64,000 nt of DNA from NCBI GenBank assembly GCA_013151645.1, contig JAADHU010000005.1, positions 1 to 64,000 of the forward strand, given 5' to 3'. The DNA comes from Gammaproteobacteria bacterium. GTDB taxonomy: Bacteria; Pseudomonadota; Gammaproteobacteria; Steroidobacterales; Woeseiaceae. Made by a program: the position numbers and the translations under genes. Below the pieces are notes generated by a model. That model did not search any database. It had not been told where the DNA came from and worked only from the letters and a program-made list of their open reading frames with translations. Below, piece after piece: positions 20,734 through 30,574 of this stretch (positions within the stretch are counted from its first letter, which is position 1; each line of letters starts with the position of its first letter).

Positions 20734-21273
20734 TCAATTACCGCTACCCGCGTTGAACTTCGCTTCCATCGCCTCCAACACAAAGCCAGTGATGTTGACG
20801 GTAGGGCTGGCAAAAAGCACACCGTCGCCCAGGACGACATCAAATCCCGCTGTCCGCGCATACGCCTGCACTTCCTGCAGCAAAGAACGCTGCAACTGTC
20901 CGAGCTCCTCATTTCGGCGCAGATTCAGGTCTTCCCGAAATTCGTTTTGTAATCTCGTCACCTCGCGCTGCATATCGCGCAAGTCTTTTTCCGCCGTGCG
21001 ACGTTCCGTCTCGCCCATCACCGCGACATCACGCTGGACTTTAGTCGTGAGTTCTTCAAATTCCTTTTGCTTCGCGATAATTTCACGTTGCCTCGGCTGG
21101 AATTCCTGTTCCAGTGCATCCATGGCGATCTTGGCTTGCGGAGCACTCTCCATAAGCACAGGCACATTAACAACACCGATCTTCAGCTCCTGGGCGGAAG
21201 CAGGCGACACCAAAACAAATACCAATGCCGCCGCGGCGACTGTTCTTACGAAATTACGCATCACAAAACTCAT
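20734..21273 (-). CDS. skp: Periplasmic OMP chaperone Skp/OmpH, 179 aa
   Basis: Carries unfolded outer-membrane proteins across the periplasm to BamA. It has a signal peptide (RNFVRTVAAAALVFVLVSPASA, cut before QELK), then a small beta core (KIGVVNVPVLMESAPQAKIAMDALEQEF). Long coiled-coil tentacles follow, rich in Glu, Gln and Arg (about residues 60-130), and the chain returns to the core (GFDVVLGDGVLFASPTVNITGFVLEAM). The ATG at 21273 is chosen; 21261 is also possible. It lies 15 bp after bamA. Confidence 0.94.
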   Translation of the reverse strand: MSFVMRNFVRTVAAAALVFVLVSPASAQELKIGVVNVPVLMESAPQAKIAMDALEQEFQPRQREIIAKQKEFEELTTKVQRDVAVMGETERRTAEKDLRDMQREVTRLQNEFREDLNLRRNEELGQLQRSLLQEVQAYARTAGFDVVLGDGVLFASPTVNITGFVLEAMEAKFNAGSGN

Positions 21274-21288
21274 ATTATCATCCAATCG

Positions 21289-23754
21289 TTAAAATGCCTG
21301 ACCGATAGAGAACTGAAACCGCTCTAACTGATCCTTATAAAATCTATCGTTCCCCTTGAACTCATTCAACGGGAAGGCGTAGCTAAATCTAAACAAGCCC
21401 AGCGGTGCCAGCCATTGCACGGCCAGACCCACCGACGTTTTTAGTTCATTAAAATCGGGCTTGTACTGTACCGGGCTTCCCAGCTTGTCCAGGAAAGCGA
21501 CTTCGCCTGTGTTAAAGACGTTGCCGATATCGTAGAAAATACTGGCCCTGGCCTGACTGGCAAACTTGTCGGGCAGCGGGATTATAAGCTCTAGTTGGCT
21601 CGCAACCAACACATTACCACCATATGGGCGGGCAAAACTGTCTCTTGGCCCCAGCCACGACTCCTTGTAACCGCGCACCGTCAGCGGACCGCCACCGAAA
21701 AACTGCTTAAACGGTGGTAAGGCGGTGGTACTGCCCAGCGCTTCGCCGATAGCAAGCTCGGCATTTGCCCGCAAAGCCCAGGGTCCGTAAATCGGCACAT
21801 ATTTAGTAAAATTGTAGCGTGCGGTCCAGAACTCGACATCGCTGCCGGGACCGGTCATCGAGGCGAAAATCTGGTGCCGGCTACCGCGGGTCGCAAAAAG
21901 ACTGCGATTGCGGCTGTCGAAGGACCATCCGGCAACCAGTTCTATTGACGTAAAATCGGTACCGAAAAACTCCACGCCGTTACTCGCGGTTTGCCTGAAC
22001 GGAGAACCGTTGTTGAGCACCCAGTCCTGAGCCTGTTGCGTGCTCCGCGTTGATGAGAGCAGTTCGTTGCCCTGGTAATTGACACCGAAACTCAGTCGCT
22101 GATAGTCGCTGATCGGATATCCATAGTTCAACGTCAGCCCCAGACTGGTCGTTGAGAAATCGGACGCCGCGGATACAAACTGCGTGATATCCCTGTAATT
22201 GACGGAAACCGTTCGGCTTACACCGTTGATCGTGCGATACGGATCGGTATGGGACAAGGAATAGAGTTTCGAAAACCGTCCTGAGTTGAGTTGCAAAGCG
22301 ACCCGATTCCCGCTACCAAGAAAATTGGTATGCACGATACTGCCATTCAGGATCAAGCCTTGCGATTGTGAAAATCCGAGACCACCACTGAATTGGCCGG
22401 GCATCCGGTAGCTCAAATCGAAATCGACATCCACCAGGTCCGGACTGCCGGGTACCGGGCTGTTTTCGACTTCGACCTTTTCGATATACGGCAGACGTTG
22501 CAGGAGAATTTTCGAGCGGTCGATCAGACGATTGGAGAGATATGCGCCTTCCGCCTGTCGCATCTCGCGGCGCAGAACCTCGTCGTCAACCTCATCCACG
22601 CCTCTGAAATTTATACGGCGCACGTAGACCCGGCTCTGTGGGTCGACGTAAAAAGTGACCGCCGTTTCCTTCTTCTCGTGATCGAGTTCCGGCACCGGTT
22701 CGATCTCTGCGTTCGCATAGCCTTCCTCGCCGAGTCGGAATGACATCAACTCGGCCGAACTGGTCAGCATGTTCAAATTAAAAATATCACCCGGCTTTGC
22801 CAGCACCAATCGCTGCAGTTGCCCTTCCGGCACCACCATTTTGCCAACCAGTTTTACTTCGGAAATGGTATAGCGTTCACCTTCGTGCACGTTGATGGTG
22901 ACGTAGATATCCTTTTTGTTCGACGATATCGCCACTTGTGTCGATTCGACGCGAAAGTCGGCATAGCCTCGATTCATGTAAAACGAACGCAGCGTTTCCA
23001 GGTCACCACTCAATGCCTCTTTCGCGTATCGGTCATCCTGTCTGAACCAGGACAGCCAGTTCGCCGTATCCAGCTCAAACCCCTTGCGGACCTCGGCGTC
23101 CTCAAAGGTGTGGTTACCCACGACATTCACCTGGCGGATTCGCGCTCGATCGCCCTCTTTCACATTGATGTTCACGCGGACCGTATTGTTGGGTCGATCC
23201 ACAACTTCCGTATCGACAACGACGGCGTATTTGCCCCGGTCGTAATACTGTTCACGCAAGAACATGGCAACATTGTCGAGTACAGATCGATCGAAGGTAC
23301 GTCCGCGTGCGAGGCCGACGCCACGCAGGGAATCCATCAGGTCTTCCGTCTTGATGTCTTTGTTACCTTCGATGTTGAAATCTTCAATCGAAGGACGCTC
23401 GCGTACGGCAACTATCAGTGTCGTACCATCGCGCCGCATTTCGATATCATCGAACAGAGACTGCTCATACAGGGTTCGAATCGCTTCCTGGATGCGTAAA
23501 TCGTCGACCCGATCTCCCACATTGATCGGCAGGTAATTGAATACCGTTCCCTCCGATATACGTTGCAGCCCCTCGACACGCATATCGCCGACGACGAACT
23601 CTTCCGCCAGCACCTGGCCGAATCCGAAGACGGCAAAACCGACAAACGACACAAAGTATCGTCGCCACAATCGAAAAGCGGTCTTTCCCCTCACACGATT
23701 CCTCATAATTCCCATTGCCGGTGGAAACCACCCGGCCGATATACGTAGTTTCAT
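21289..23754 (-). CDS. bamA: Outer membrane protein assembly factor BamA, 821 aa
   Basis: Central Omp85 insertase for outer-membrane beta barrels. A long signal (basic stretch, then YFVSFVGFAVFGFGQVLA) precedes POTRA 1, which begins FVVGDMRVEGLQRISEGTVF. Five POTRA repeats reach about residue 440. The 16-stranded barrel follows and contains the lid-lock type segment FFGGGPLTVRGYKE (the VRGY motif). The protein ends with an aromatic Phe (FSIGQAF), the beta signal. The ATG at 23754 overlaps the rseP stop (ATGA); internal ATGs at 23715 and 23706 would shorten the signal. Length is typical. Confidence 0.97.
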   Translation of the reverse strand: MKLRISAGWFPPAMGIMRNRVRGKTAFRLWRRYFVSFVGFAVFGFGQVLAEEFVVGDMRVEGLQRISEGTVFNYLPINVGDRVDDLRIQEAIRTLYEQSLFDDIEMRRDGTTLIVAVRERPSIEDFNIEGNKDIKTEDLMDSLRGVGLARGRTFDRSVLDNVAMFLREQYYDRGKYAVVVDTEVVDRPNNTVRVNINVKEGDRARIRQVNVVGNHTFEDAEVRKGFELDTANWLSWFRQDDRYAKEALSGDLETLRSFYMNRGYADFRVESTQVAISSNKKDIYVTINVHEGERYTISEVKLVGKMVVPEGQLQRLVLAKPGDIFNLNMLTSSAELMSFRLGEEGYANAEIEPVPELDHEKKETAVTFYVDPQSRVYVRRINFRGVDEVDDEVLRREMRQAEGAYLSNRLIDRSKILLQRLPYIEKVEVENSPVPGSPDLVDVDFDLSYRMPGQFSGGLGFSQSQGLILNGSIVHTNFLGSGNRVALQLNSGRFSKLYSLSHTDPYRTINGVSRTVSVNYRDITQFVSAASDFSTTSLGLTLNYGYPISDYQRLSFGVNYQGNELLSSTRSTQQAQDWVLNNGSPFRQTASNGVEFFGTDFTSIELVAGWSFDSRNRSLFATRGSRHQIFASMTGPGSDVEFWTARYNFTKYVPIYGPWALRANAELAIGEALGSTTALPPFKQFFGGGPLTVRGYKESWLGPRDSFARPYGGNVLVASQLELIIPLPDKFASQARASIFYDIGNVFNTGEVAFLDKLGSPVQYKPDFNELKTSVGLAVQWLAPLGLFRFSYAFPLNEFKGNDRFYKDQLERFQFSIGQAF

Positions 23755-25106
23755 TCGACTAAAATTCTGGAAATGTCGTTATAGAACGCAAAGCTCATCA
23801 ACAGGATCAGAGCGAGAATGCCTATTTGTTGGCCGACGATTTGCGAGCGCATTGACAACGGGCTGCCCTTCAATCCTTCGATACTTTGATACACGATTTG
23901 GCCACCATCCAGTACTGGAATCGGCAGCAAATTGATGACGCCCAGGCTGATGCTGACCAGGGCCAGAAAACGCAAGAACGGGTTCAGCCCCGCTGATGCT
24001 GAAGCACCGGCGTATTGAGCGATGTTAATCGGGCCGCTGATGTTCTTCAGCGACACGTCACCGGTCAACATGCGTCCAAACATCGTAAAGGTGAACGTAG
24101 TTGATGACCAGGTCTGCTGCAGAGACTGGCCGACGGCCGCAACGGCACCGTATTTTCGCATATACCAAAAATCGCCGGCTGCGCGGTCGAGCCCGACACC
24201 GAGGAGTCCACTTCGAATGCCGTCGCTGTCGACATGGCCCAGCGTAACACCAACGATCAGCCTGGCCTCGTTTCGAACAAGCTCCACGTCGACGTATTGG
24301 TCGGCGCGCGCGGTAACGATGCGCTGCAAGTCGGTGAAGCTGCCGACGCGTTCACCGTCGATGCCGACGATTCGATCGCCTAACTGAATTCCGGCCGCTT
24401 TTGCTGCGCCCTCAGGACTTAAGGAACCCACCGTTGCCGGCGGTTGCCAGGGGTAAAACCCCAGCCCCTCGAACAACATTCCGGGTTCCGTCAACCTTTC
24501 CGTATCGCCCGCAACGTCAATAGTCGCAATACGCGTATTGCCATCTTCGTCCTCGAGACGCAGTTCGATGCGCCCGTCGCTGAGCATCGCGTCGAGCATG
24601 GATACGAGCGCCGTCTCCCAATCAACCGCATCGCGCTGTTCGACCTGCAGGATTCTATCTCCGTATTGCAGACCCGCTTCGGCCGCGTAGGAATTATCCA
24701 GCACCTGCCCAACGGCGGGTTTCATCGTTGGCACGCCGTTAACGAACAAAATCCAGTACGCCAGGATCGCGAACAGGAAATTGAACAACGGTCCGGCAAG
24801 AAGCACCGCGATCCGCTGCGGTACCGGCCGATGATCGAACGCCCGCCCCTGGTCTGCCTCATCCACCGGCCCCTCGCGTTCATCAAGAAACTTGACGTAA
24901 CCGCCCAGTGGAATGGCCGAGAGGCAATACTCGGTCTTATCAGCACCCGCAACTCGGCTCCAGATTGACTTGCCAAAACCGATGGAGAAGCGCAGCACTT
25001 TCATGCCGCACCACCGACCCACAATGTAGTGGCCGAATTCATGCACCGCCACCAGCACGCTGATCGCGACAATAAAAGCCAACAAGTTCGTTAGCGTTTC
25101 AACCAT
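23751..25106 (-). CDS. rseP: RIP-type zinc metalloprotease RseP, 451 aa
   Basis: Site-2 intramembrane protease that cleaves RseA to release sigma-E and clears signal peptides. The zinc site is VHEFGH with His22, Glu23 and His26, the same numbering as E. coli. Two PDZ domains follow (about 110-200 and 205-290), and the second metal ligand lies in NLLPIPVLDGGQIVYQSIE. Several hydrophobic helices lie at both ends. It directly precedes bamA with a four-base overlap. The usual upstream neighbour dxr is absent. Confidence 0.96.
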   Translation of the reverse strand: MVETLTNLLAFIVAISVLVAVHEFGHYIVGRWCGMKVLRFSIGFGKSIWSRVAGADKTEYCLSAIPLGGYVKFLDEREGPVDEADQGRAFDHRPVPQRIAVLLAGPLFNFLFAILAYWILFVNGVPTMKPAVGQVLDNSYAAEAGLQYGDRILQVEQRDAVDWETALVSMLDAMLSDGRIELRLEDEDGNTRIATIDVAGDTERLTEPGMLFEGLGFYPWQPPATVGSLSPEGAAKAAGIQLGDRIVGIDGERVGSFTDLQRIVTARADQYVDVELVRNEARLIVGVTLGHVDSDGIRSGLLGVGLDRAAGDFWYMRKYGAVAAVGQSLQQTWSSTTFTFTMFGRMLTGDVSLKNISGPINIAQYAGASASAGLNPFLRFLALVSISLGVINLLPIPVLDGGQIVYQSIEGLKGSPLSMRSQIVGQQIGILALILLMSFAFYNDISRILVE

Positions 25107-25299
25107 CAGTTGCCCTTTATTCCAAATATTATCAAGCGCTTGTTCCCTTTAATTAAAGTCGGTGTTACGCTCGCTTTGACCACTGCACACAGAGTGTGAC
25201 TGGCCTTCCAGGCGGCAGTTCCCGGCCCGCTACAGCACTCGCTGTATCGCCAGCGTAGGCTTGCCGGTATGAACCGCGGCTGAACAAACAGCGCCCTCA
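25107..25299. other. Spacer in the dxr slot between cdsA and rseP
   Basis: In most gammaproteobacteria dxr (about 1.2 kb) lies between cdsA and rseP. Here only 193 bp remain. The one minus-strand frame across it (65 codons) shows no NADPH-binding or metal-ligand motif of Dxr, so I see no recognisable remnant. A stem of the form AAGCGCTTG lies near the rseP end. Confidence 0.6.
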
Positions 25300-26091
25300 T
25301 CATGTAAGACCCGCAACGGCGACACCTGCCGCAAACAAAGTCGATGCGGCGGTTACGCTATCGATACGATCCAGCAGACCGCCGTGGCCGGGAAACAGCC
25401 TGCCGCTGTCCTTGATTCCGGCATGTCGCTTGAACATGCTCACGGTCAGGTCACCAACCACGGATAAGAGTCCTATAGCCAGACAAAACGGCAGCAGGAC
25501 GGCAAGGTTGGTTTGCCCCCAGACGCCGTACGCCGTTGCCAGCACCGAGACCGCCAGCAGCCCGCCCACCACGCCTTCCCAGGTTTTTCCCGGACTGATA
25601 CTCGGCGCAAGCTTCACCCGGCCAAACCTTTTGCCGGCGAAATACGCGCCGATATCAGCCGCCCATACAATGGCCAACAGGAAAAGCAGCAACGACGGTG
25701 AGCGCGAATAGAGCCAGTCAAGTGCCACGTATGCGGGCAGCAAAACGAGTACTCCGCACAACCAGCCAACCACCTTTGGGATGGCGGTCGGATAGAAAAA
25801 CATCCAGGCCAGTGCGCTCAACCACCAACCGACGGCGATATAAAGCACCGTTTGGTAGGCGATCGTGCCCGGTACCAGCCACCACGCGGCCACTTGCAGC
25901 AGCGCAATGCTGACGACGTAAGTCAGGCGGCCCGATGTCCCCGAAAATGCCAGAAATCCGGACCACTCCCAGGCTCCCGCGACAAAAAGAAGGGCGATAA
26001 CCAACCGGGCTGCCGGTTGCGGCAATTGATACAAAACCAATAGCAGCAGGACGATAGCGATCAGGGCCGAGATTACGCGCTGTTTCAACAT
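25300..26091 (-). CDS. cdsA: Phosphatidate cytidylyltransferase, 263 aa
   Basis: Makes CDP-diacylglycerol for phospholipid synthesis in the inner membrane. About eight hydrophobic segments start at MLKQRVISALIAIVLLLLVLY. The family signature near the C-terminus is complete: SMFKRHAGIKDSGRLFPGHGGLLDRIDS. WAADIGAYFAGKRFGRVKLAPSISPGKTWEG is also diagnostic. The start at 26091, one base after the uppS stop, is preferred; the frame from 26184 overlaps uppS. Confidence 0.96.
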   Translation of the reverse strand: MLKQRVISALIAIVLLLLVLYQLPQPAARLVIALLFVAGAWEWSGFLAFSGTSGRLTYVVSIALLQVAAWWLVPGTIAYQTVLYIAVGWWLSALAWMFFYPTAIPKVVGWLCGVLVLLPAYVALDWLYSRSPSLLLFLLAIVWAADIGAYFAGKRFGRVKLAPSISPGKTWEGVVGGLLAVSVLATAYGVWGQTNLAVLLPFCLAIGLLSVVGDLTVSMFKRHAGIKDSGRLFPGHGGLLDRIDSVTAASTLFAAGVAVAGLT

Positions 26092-26092
26092 C

Positions 26093-26857
26093 TCAGGCAA
26101 TTCCCAGCTGTTTTTCGGTGTTGCCGTAGCGACGTTGGCGGCTGGCGTAAAACGCCATGGCATCATCGAATTCGTCCTCGCCAAAATCGGGCCACAGACA
26201 ATCGCTGAAATACAGCTCCGCGTAAGCGAGATTCCAAAGCAGGAAATTGCTGATGCGTCGCTCTCCGCCAGTGCGAATTAATAAGTCCGGATCTGGAACA
26301 CCACCCAAAGCCAGCGCCTGCGAAAAATGCGATTCCCCGATCTCGTCCGCCTTCAAGTCGCCTTTCGCTACGCATTCGGCCAATTGCCTGGCCGCGTTGA
26401 CCATGTCCCAGCGACCACCGTAAGCAACCGCCACGATCAGTGTCAAACCGCTGTTGCCCTCAGTCTTGGCCTCGGCGGCCTCGATCTTTTTGCACAGCCG
26501 ATTCTGTAACCGCTCGCGCGCACCAATAAACTTGAGCTTCACATTATTACGATGCAGGGAATTCAGTTCTCGTTGCAGTGCCTCGACGAAAAGCCCCATG
26601 AGTTTGCTAACTTCAACACGTGGGCGCTGCCAGTTTTCGCTGCTGAACGCGAACAAGGTCAGATAGGAGACTCCACGCCGGGCTGCGTGTTCGACGATTT
26701 TTCGGACCGGGGCGACACCGGCACGATGACCGGCATGTCGCGGTTTCGAACGGTCTTTCGCCCAGCGCCCGTTACCGTCCATTATGATCGCTACATGCTC
26801 GGGAACATTCCCGCCACCCAGGCTATCCGTTGAAGTTTGTGCATCGGCTACTGACAT
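26093..26857 (-). CDS. uppS: Isoprenyl transferase (undecaprenyl diphosphate synthase), 254 aa
   Basis: Cis-prenyltransferase making the C55 lipid carrier precursor from farnesyl diphosphate and IPP. Motifs: VAIIMDGNGRWAK with the catalytic Asp, HRAGVAPVRKIVEHAARRGV, LTLFAFSSENWQRP, VAVAYGGRWDMVNAARQL, and DPDLLIRTGGERRISNFLLWNLAYAELYF. The protein shows that isoprenoid precursors are still needed although dxr, ispD and ispF are missing from this neighbourhood. Confidence 0.97.
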   Translation of the reverse strand: MSVADAQTSTDSLGGGNVPEHVAIIMDGNGRWAKDRSKPRHAGHRAGVAPVRKIVEHAARRGVSYLTLFAFSSENWQRPRVEVSKLMGLFVEALQRELNSLHRNNVKLKFIGARERLQNRLCKKIEAAEAKTEGNSGLTLIVAVAYGGRWDMVNAARQLAECVAKGDLKADEIGESHFSQALALGGVPDPDLLIRTGGERRISNFLLWNLAYAELYFSDCLWPDFGEDEFDDAMAFYASRQRRYGNTEKQLGIA

Positions 26858-26868
26858 TAGACCATCAA

Positions 26869-27426
26869 TCAGATTTCCATCAACTCGCTTTCTTTTTCCG
26901 CGAGGATCTTGTCGATGTCGGCGACATTCTTGTCGGTAATGGTTTGAATTTCGTCATGGGCGCGACGTTCGTCATCTTCGCCAATCATTTTTTCCTTAAG
27001 AAGGTCTTTAAGATCGCCCAATGCATCGCGACGGATATTCCTCACCGCGATCCGCGCATTCTCGGCCTGCTGACGCACCAGCCGAATCATGTCCTTGCGC
27101 CGTTCTTCGGTCAGTGGCGGAAGCGGCACACGGATGATCGTGCCTGCCGTGGCCGGATTCAGCCCCAAATCCGAGCCCATAATGGCTTTCTCGATCGGCT
27201 GCACCATGTCTTTTTCCCATGGCACAACGGACAAGGTGCGGGAATCTTCGACGTTGACGTTGGCAACCTGCTGCAGGGGCACAGCACTGCCATAATATTC
27301 CACCGTAATATGATCGAGCAGGCTGGTGTGTGCCCGCCCGGTCCGAACCTTGGTCAATTCCTGACTGAACGACGTTACACTTTTTTGCATACGCCCGGTG
27401 GCGTCTCGTTTGATGTCATCAATCAC
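26869..27426 (-). CDS. frr: Ribosome recycling factor, 185 aa
   Basis: Splits post-termination ribosomes together with EF-G. It begins with a GTG ([17 protein letters not shown]). [67 protein letters not shown] and the C-terminal [21 protein letters not shown] are canonical. It lies 36 bp after pyrH and 11 bp before uppS. Length equals that of E. coli RRF. Confidence 0.97.
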   Translation of the reverse strand: MIDDIKRDATGRMQKSVTSFSQELTKVRTGRAHTSLLDHITVEYYGSAVPLQQVANVNVEDSRTLSVVPWEKDMVQPIEKAIMGSDLGLNPATAGTIIRVPLPPLTEERRKDMIRLVRQQAENARIAVRNIRRDALGDLKDLLKEKMIGEDDERRAHDEIQTITDKNVADIDKILAEKESELMEI

Positions 27427-27462
27427 TTTATTTTGCCCCTTGAAGTGCCCGCCATTTGCGCG

Positions 27463-28188
27463 CTACACCGTTACCAGCGTTCCCACTTCACTGTCAGTCA
27501 TCGCCTGTACCAGCGTGCCCGCTTTAGTCATGTCAAAAATCCTCAGCGGCAGGTTGTTATCACGGCACATCACGACCGCCGTCGCGTCCATGACCCGGAG
27601 CTTATCGCTCAGGACCTTGTCAAATGACACGGTATCGTACATTGACGCCTCGGAATTGAGCTTTGGATCCGAATCGTAAACACCGCTAACCATCGTGGCT
27701 TTCATTAAAACCTCGGCACCAATTTCGATCGCTCGTAAACTTGCGGCTGAGTCAGTGGTAAAAAAAGGATTGCCGGTACCCGCCGCCAGTATCACTACCC
27801 GCCCTTTTTCAAGGTGCCTGACCGCACGGCGTCGAATATAGTCCTCACACACCTGGTGAACCTGCAGCGCAGACATGACGCGCGCAAAAACGTTCTGATT
27901 CTCCAGCGCATCCTGCATGGCCAGCGCATTCATGACGGTCGCCAGCATGCCCATATAGTCGCCGGTCACCCGATCCATGCCAGCGCCTGCCGCAAGACCC
28001 GCGCCGCGAAATATATTGCCGCCACCAATGACCAGCGCAACCTCAATACCGAGTTTTTGCACTTCAGCGACTTCGGATGCTATGCGCTCGATAACCACGG
28101 GATCAATACCGTAGTCCAGTTCACCCATTAATGCCTCACCACTCAGCTTGAGCAGGACGCGGCGGTAGAGAACAGGTGCAGCATTCAT
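27463..28188 (-). CDS. pyrH: UMP kinase, 241 aa
   Basis: Phosphorylates UMP to UDP (amino-acid kinase fold, hexamer). Motifs: [123 protein letters not shown]. It is separated from tsf by a terminator-like hairpin, so it may start its own transcript leading into frr, uppS and cdsA. Confidence 0.97.
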   Translation of the reverse strand: MNAAPVLYRRVLLKLSGEALMGELDYGIDPVVIERIASEVAEVQKLGIEVALVIGGGNIFRGAGLAAGAGMDRVTGDYMGMLATVMNALAMQDALENQNVFARVMSALQVHQVCEDYIRRRAVRHLEKGRVVILAAGTGNPFFTTDSAASLRAIEIGAEVLMKATMVSGVYDSDPKLNSEASMYDTVSFDKVLSDKLRVMDATAVVMCRDNNLPLRIFDMTKAGTLVQAMTDSEVGTLVTV

Positions 28189-28211
28189 ATGACTTCTGGC
28201 CTTATGCGATC

Positions 28212-28240
28212 AAATCAAACCGCTCCTGAGTCGGGAGCGG
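28212..28240 (-). terminator. Putative terminator/attenuator between tsf and pyrH
   Basis: Minus strand CCGCTCC-CGACTCA-GGAGCGG is a perfect 7-bp GC-rich stem, followed by TTTGATTTG. It lies about 110 bases after the tsf stop and 24 bases before the pyrH start. A second hairpin, CCGTCAA-N7-TTGACGG, lies nearer tsf (around 28300) without a T tract. Confidence 0.6.
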
Positions 28241-28348
28241 CACAGATTCTAACGTATTCAAGGACTAAGGTCCCTTAATACAGTTCGTTTCTAGTGCCCC
28301 GTCAACTTAAAATTGACGGCATACTCGCACCGATGACGGTCGATTCCG

Positions 28349-29227
28349 TTATTTCCGGGCATCCTCTATTTGCTTCATGACTTCGTCAGCGAAGTTTTCC
28401 ACTTTTTTCTCAATACCTTCACCCACTTCGAAGCGCACGAACCGGGAAACCGTTGCGCCGGCGCCCTGTAGCAATTTATCGATCGTCACATCCGGATCCC
28501 TGACGAATGGCTGACCCAATAATGTGATTTCTTTCAAGAACTTGGCTAGCCGCCCAGTGACCATCTTTTCGATGATTTCCGCCGGTTTGCCCGACTCTGC
28601 GGCTTGCTCGGAAAAAATACGCCGCTCGCGCTCCAGCACGTCCGCCGGCACACTGTCTGCATCAATGCATTCAGGATTCGTCGCGGCCACGTGCATCGCG
28701 ATATCCCGCGCTAAATCGGCGTCGCCCCCCGTCAGCGCAACAACAGCGCCAATTCGCGCACCATGAATGTAGTAGCCCAGATGATCGGCTGCGTCGATCT
28801 GCGCGACTCGCCGAACCGAAATCTTTTCGCCCACCTTGGCAACCAGCTCGGTACGCGCCACTTCGACAGTGCGACCATCGTCCAGTGCCTGAGCGTTCAG
28901 CGTATCGACATCACTGGTCTCGGCCGCGAGCGCCGCATCTGCTACCGCGTTGGCGAAGGCAACGAAATTTTCGTCTTTGGCAACGAAATCCGTTTCCGAA
29001 TTGATCTCCACGATCGCAGCCCTGCCGTTGTCAGACGCAACGACAACCAGGCCATCCGCCGCCACACGACCCGCTTTCTTGTCCGCTTTCGCCTGTCCCG
29101 ACTTGCGCAACAGTTCGACCGCGGCTTCTGCATTGCCATCCGTCTCAACCAGTGCTTTCTTGCACTCCATCATGCCGGCGCCCGTGCGCTCGCGCAGTTC
29201 TTTCACCATTGATGCGCTAATGGTCAT
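28349..29227 (-). CDS. tsf: Elongation factor Ts, 292 aa
   Basis: Guanine-nucleotide exchange factor of EF-Tu. The N-terminal UBA-like domain contains VKELRERTGAGMMECKKALVETDGNAEAAVELLRKSG. The core contains the exchange-site motif SETDFVAKDENF and HVAATNPECID. The C-terminal part (ITLLGQPFVRDPDVTIDKLL ... RFVRFEVGEGIEKKVENF) is the long proteobacterial type. It follows rpsB by 80 bp. Confidence 0.97.
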   Translation of the reverse strand: MTISASMVKELRERTGAGMMECKKALVETDGNAEAAVELLRKSGQAKADKKAGRVAADGLVVVASDNGRAAIVEINSETDFVAKDENFVAFANAVADAALAAETSDVDTLNAQALDDGRTVEVARTELVAKVGEKISVRRVAQIDAADHLGYYIHGARIGAVVALTGGDADLARDIAMHVAATNPECIDADSVPADVLERERRIFSEQAAESGKPAEIIEKMVTGRLAKFLKEITLLGQPFVRDPDVTIDKLLQGAGATVSRFVRFEVGEGIEKKVENFADEVMKQIEDARK

Positions 29228-29307
29228 TACTTTTTATCCTCTGATATCCGTCAAAAATTGCCGGCATTTCGCCCTCAATTCCTGCTCAACCTGTACGAAA
29301 ACTTCCG

Positions 29308-30480
29308 TTACTCGACGTCACCGGACTCGTCGTCTGCCGATGTCTTGCTGGCCTTTTTCCTGGTTACGGGTTTCTTGGTCGTCGATTTTTTTGCAGCGGC
29401 CTTCTTACTGGTTTTCTTTGCCGCCGATTTCTTGGTGGTTTTCTTCGCAGCCTGCGGTTCAGCGCTGGATTCTGACGGTGCCTCAACGGCTGCAACGTCC
29501 TCGGTCGGAGCTTGTTCAGCCGCAACGTCCTCCGCGACCACAATGTCAGCCTCGGTCTCTGCCTCGGTCTCTGCCTCGGCGGCCACTTCTTTAACCTCGG
29601 TGACCGGTGCATCTTCGACATCATCCGCAGCAACATTCGCCTCGGGTGATACCGCTGCCGATTTCTTGACAACCGTTACTTTCTTCGCGTTTCCTCCAGC
29701 CGATTTTCGGGCCGGCTTCTTGCGTCCGCCGGCTTTCTTCGGCTTGCCTTCAGCGTCGAGTTCGACGAAATCATCGTCGCCCAGCGAAACTTCCGGCAGC
29801 GATGCCTTGCCATCGACGACCGCGTCCGCAATGAGCGCTGCATACAGCGAAATCGCCCGCATCGCATCGTCATTGCCCGGGATCACGTAGTCCGCGGTAT
29901 CCGGCGAACAGTTCGTATCAACCACGGCGACGATCGGAATACCCAGCTTACGTGCTTCACGAATAGCGATATCTTCATGCGATACGTCAACGACAAACAG
30001 CACGTCTGGCAACGAACCCATATTCTTGATACCGCCGAGACTGCGATCCAGCTTGTCCCGCTCGCGGGTCAGGCCAAGGACTTCTTTCTTGGTCAGACCG
30101 TCGAAACCGCCCTCTTCAGCCATCTGCTCGAGATTCTTGAGCCGCTGCACAGAACGTTTAATGGTTTTGAAATTGGTCAGCATGCCGCCAAGCCAGCGAT
30201 AGCTGACGAAGGGCATCTCACAGCGCTCAGCCTGCGTTCGCATGGATTCGCGTGCCGCCCGCTTGGTGCCGACAAACAGGACCGTGCCGCCATCCGCGAC
30301 CGTCGCTTTTGTAAACGCGTACGCATCACGAGCCATGGGCAGGCTCTTTTCGAGGTTAATAATGTGAATTTTGTTACGTTCGCCAAAGATGTAGGGTGCC
30401 ATCTTCGGATTCCAGTAACGGGTCTGATGACCAAAGTGCACGCCAGCCTCAAGCATCTGGCGCATAGTTACGTCTGCCAT
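29308..30480 (-). CDS. rpsB: 30S ribosomal protein S2 with a long Lys/Ala/Glu-rich C-terminal extension, 390 aa
   Basis: The first ~240 residues are canonical S2: [87 protein letters not shown]. About 150 extra residues follow where most S2 proteins end: first a basic part ([18 protein letters not shown]), then a very acidic Ala/Glu part, then a histone-H1-like tail of AAKK/TKK repeats ([20 protein letters not shown]) closing in acidic residues. No frameshift separates core and tail. The start at 30480 has GGAG nine bases upstream. The promoter is at 30594-30622. Confidence 0.95.
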   Translation of the reverse strand: MADVTMRQMLEAGVHFGHQTRYWNPKMAPYIFGERNKIHIINLEKSLPMARDAYAFTKATVADGGTVLFVGTKRAARESMRTQAERCEMPFVSYRWLGGMLTNFKTIKRSVQRLKNLEQMAEEGGFDGLTKKEVLGLTRERDKLDRSLGGIKNMGSLPDVLFVVDVSHEDIAIREARKLGIPIVAVVDTNCSPDTADYVIPGNDDAMRAISLYAALIADAVVDGKASLPEVSLGDDDFVELDAEGKPKKAGGRKKPARKSAGGNAKKVTVVKKSAAVSPEANVAADDVEDAPVTEVKEVAAEAETEAETEADIVVAEDVAAEQAPTEDVAAVEAPSESSAEPQAAKKTTKKSAAKKTSKKAAAKKSTTKKPVTRKKASKTSADDESGDVE

Positions 30481-30489
30481 GATATTTCT

Positions 30490-30545
30490 CCGGGTTATGC
30501 CTCCGAACACCCCATGCGCAACCCCTTTTCAGGTGGGGCACCCAG
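30490..30545 (-). promoter_or_regulatory. Candidate S2 autoregulatory leader of rpsB
   Basis: The rpsB 5' leader can form alternative stems: CCCC (30535-30538 region) can pair with GGGG at 30522-30525 or, as CCCCA, with TGGGG at 30510-30514. The rpsB leader is known to bind S2 for feedback control in gammaproteobacteria. That this one does so is inferred from position and pairing only. Confidence 0.35.
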
Positions 30546-30574
30546 CGCGATGTGACGGTGTACGTGTGGATTAA

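Noticed and set aside
25107-25303. Possible dxr remnant in the 65-codon frame between cdsA and rseP
   Set aside because: No nucleotide-binding or metal-ligand motif of Dxr is visible, and the length is too small to judge.
29308-29770. Frameshift or gene fusion creating the S2 extension
   Set aside because: The frame, codon style and composition are continuous, and a tail of this kind needs no second gene, so I treat it as a true extension.
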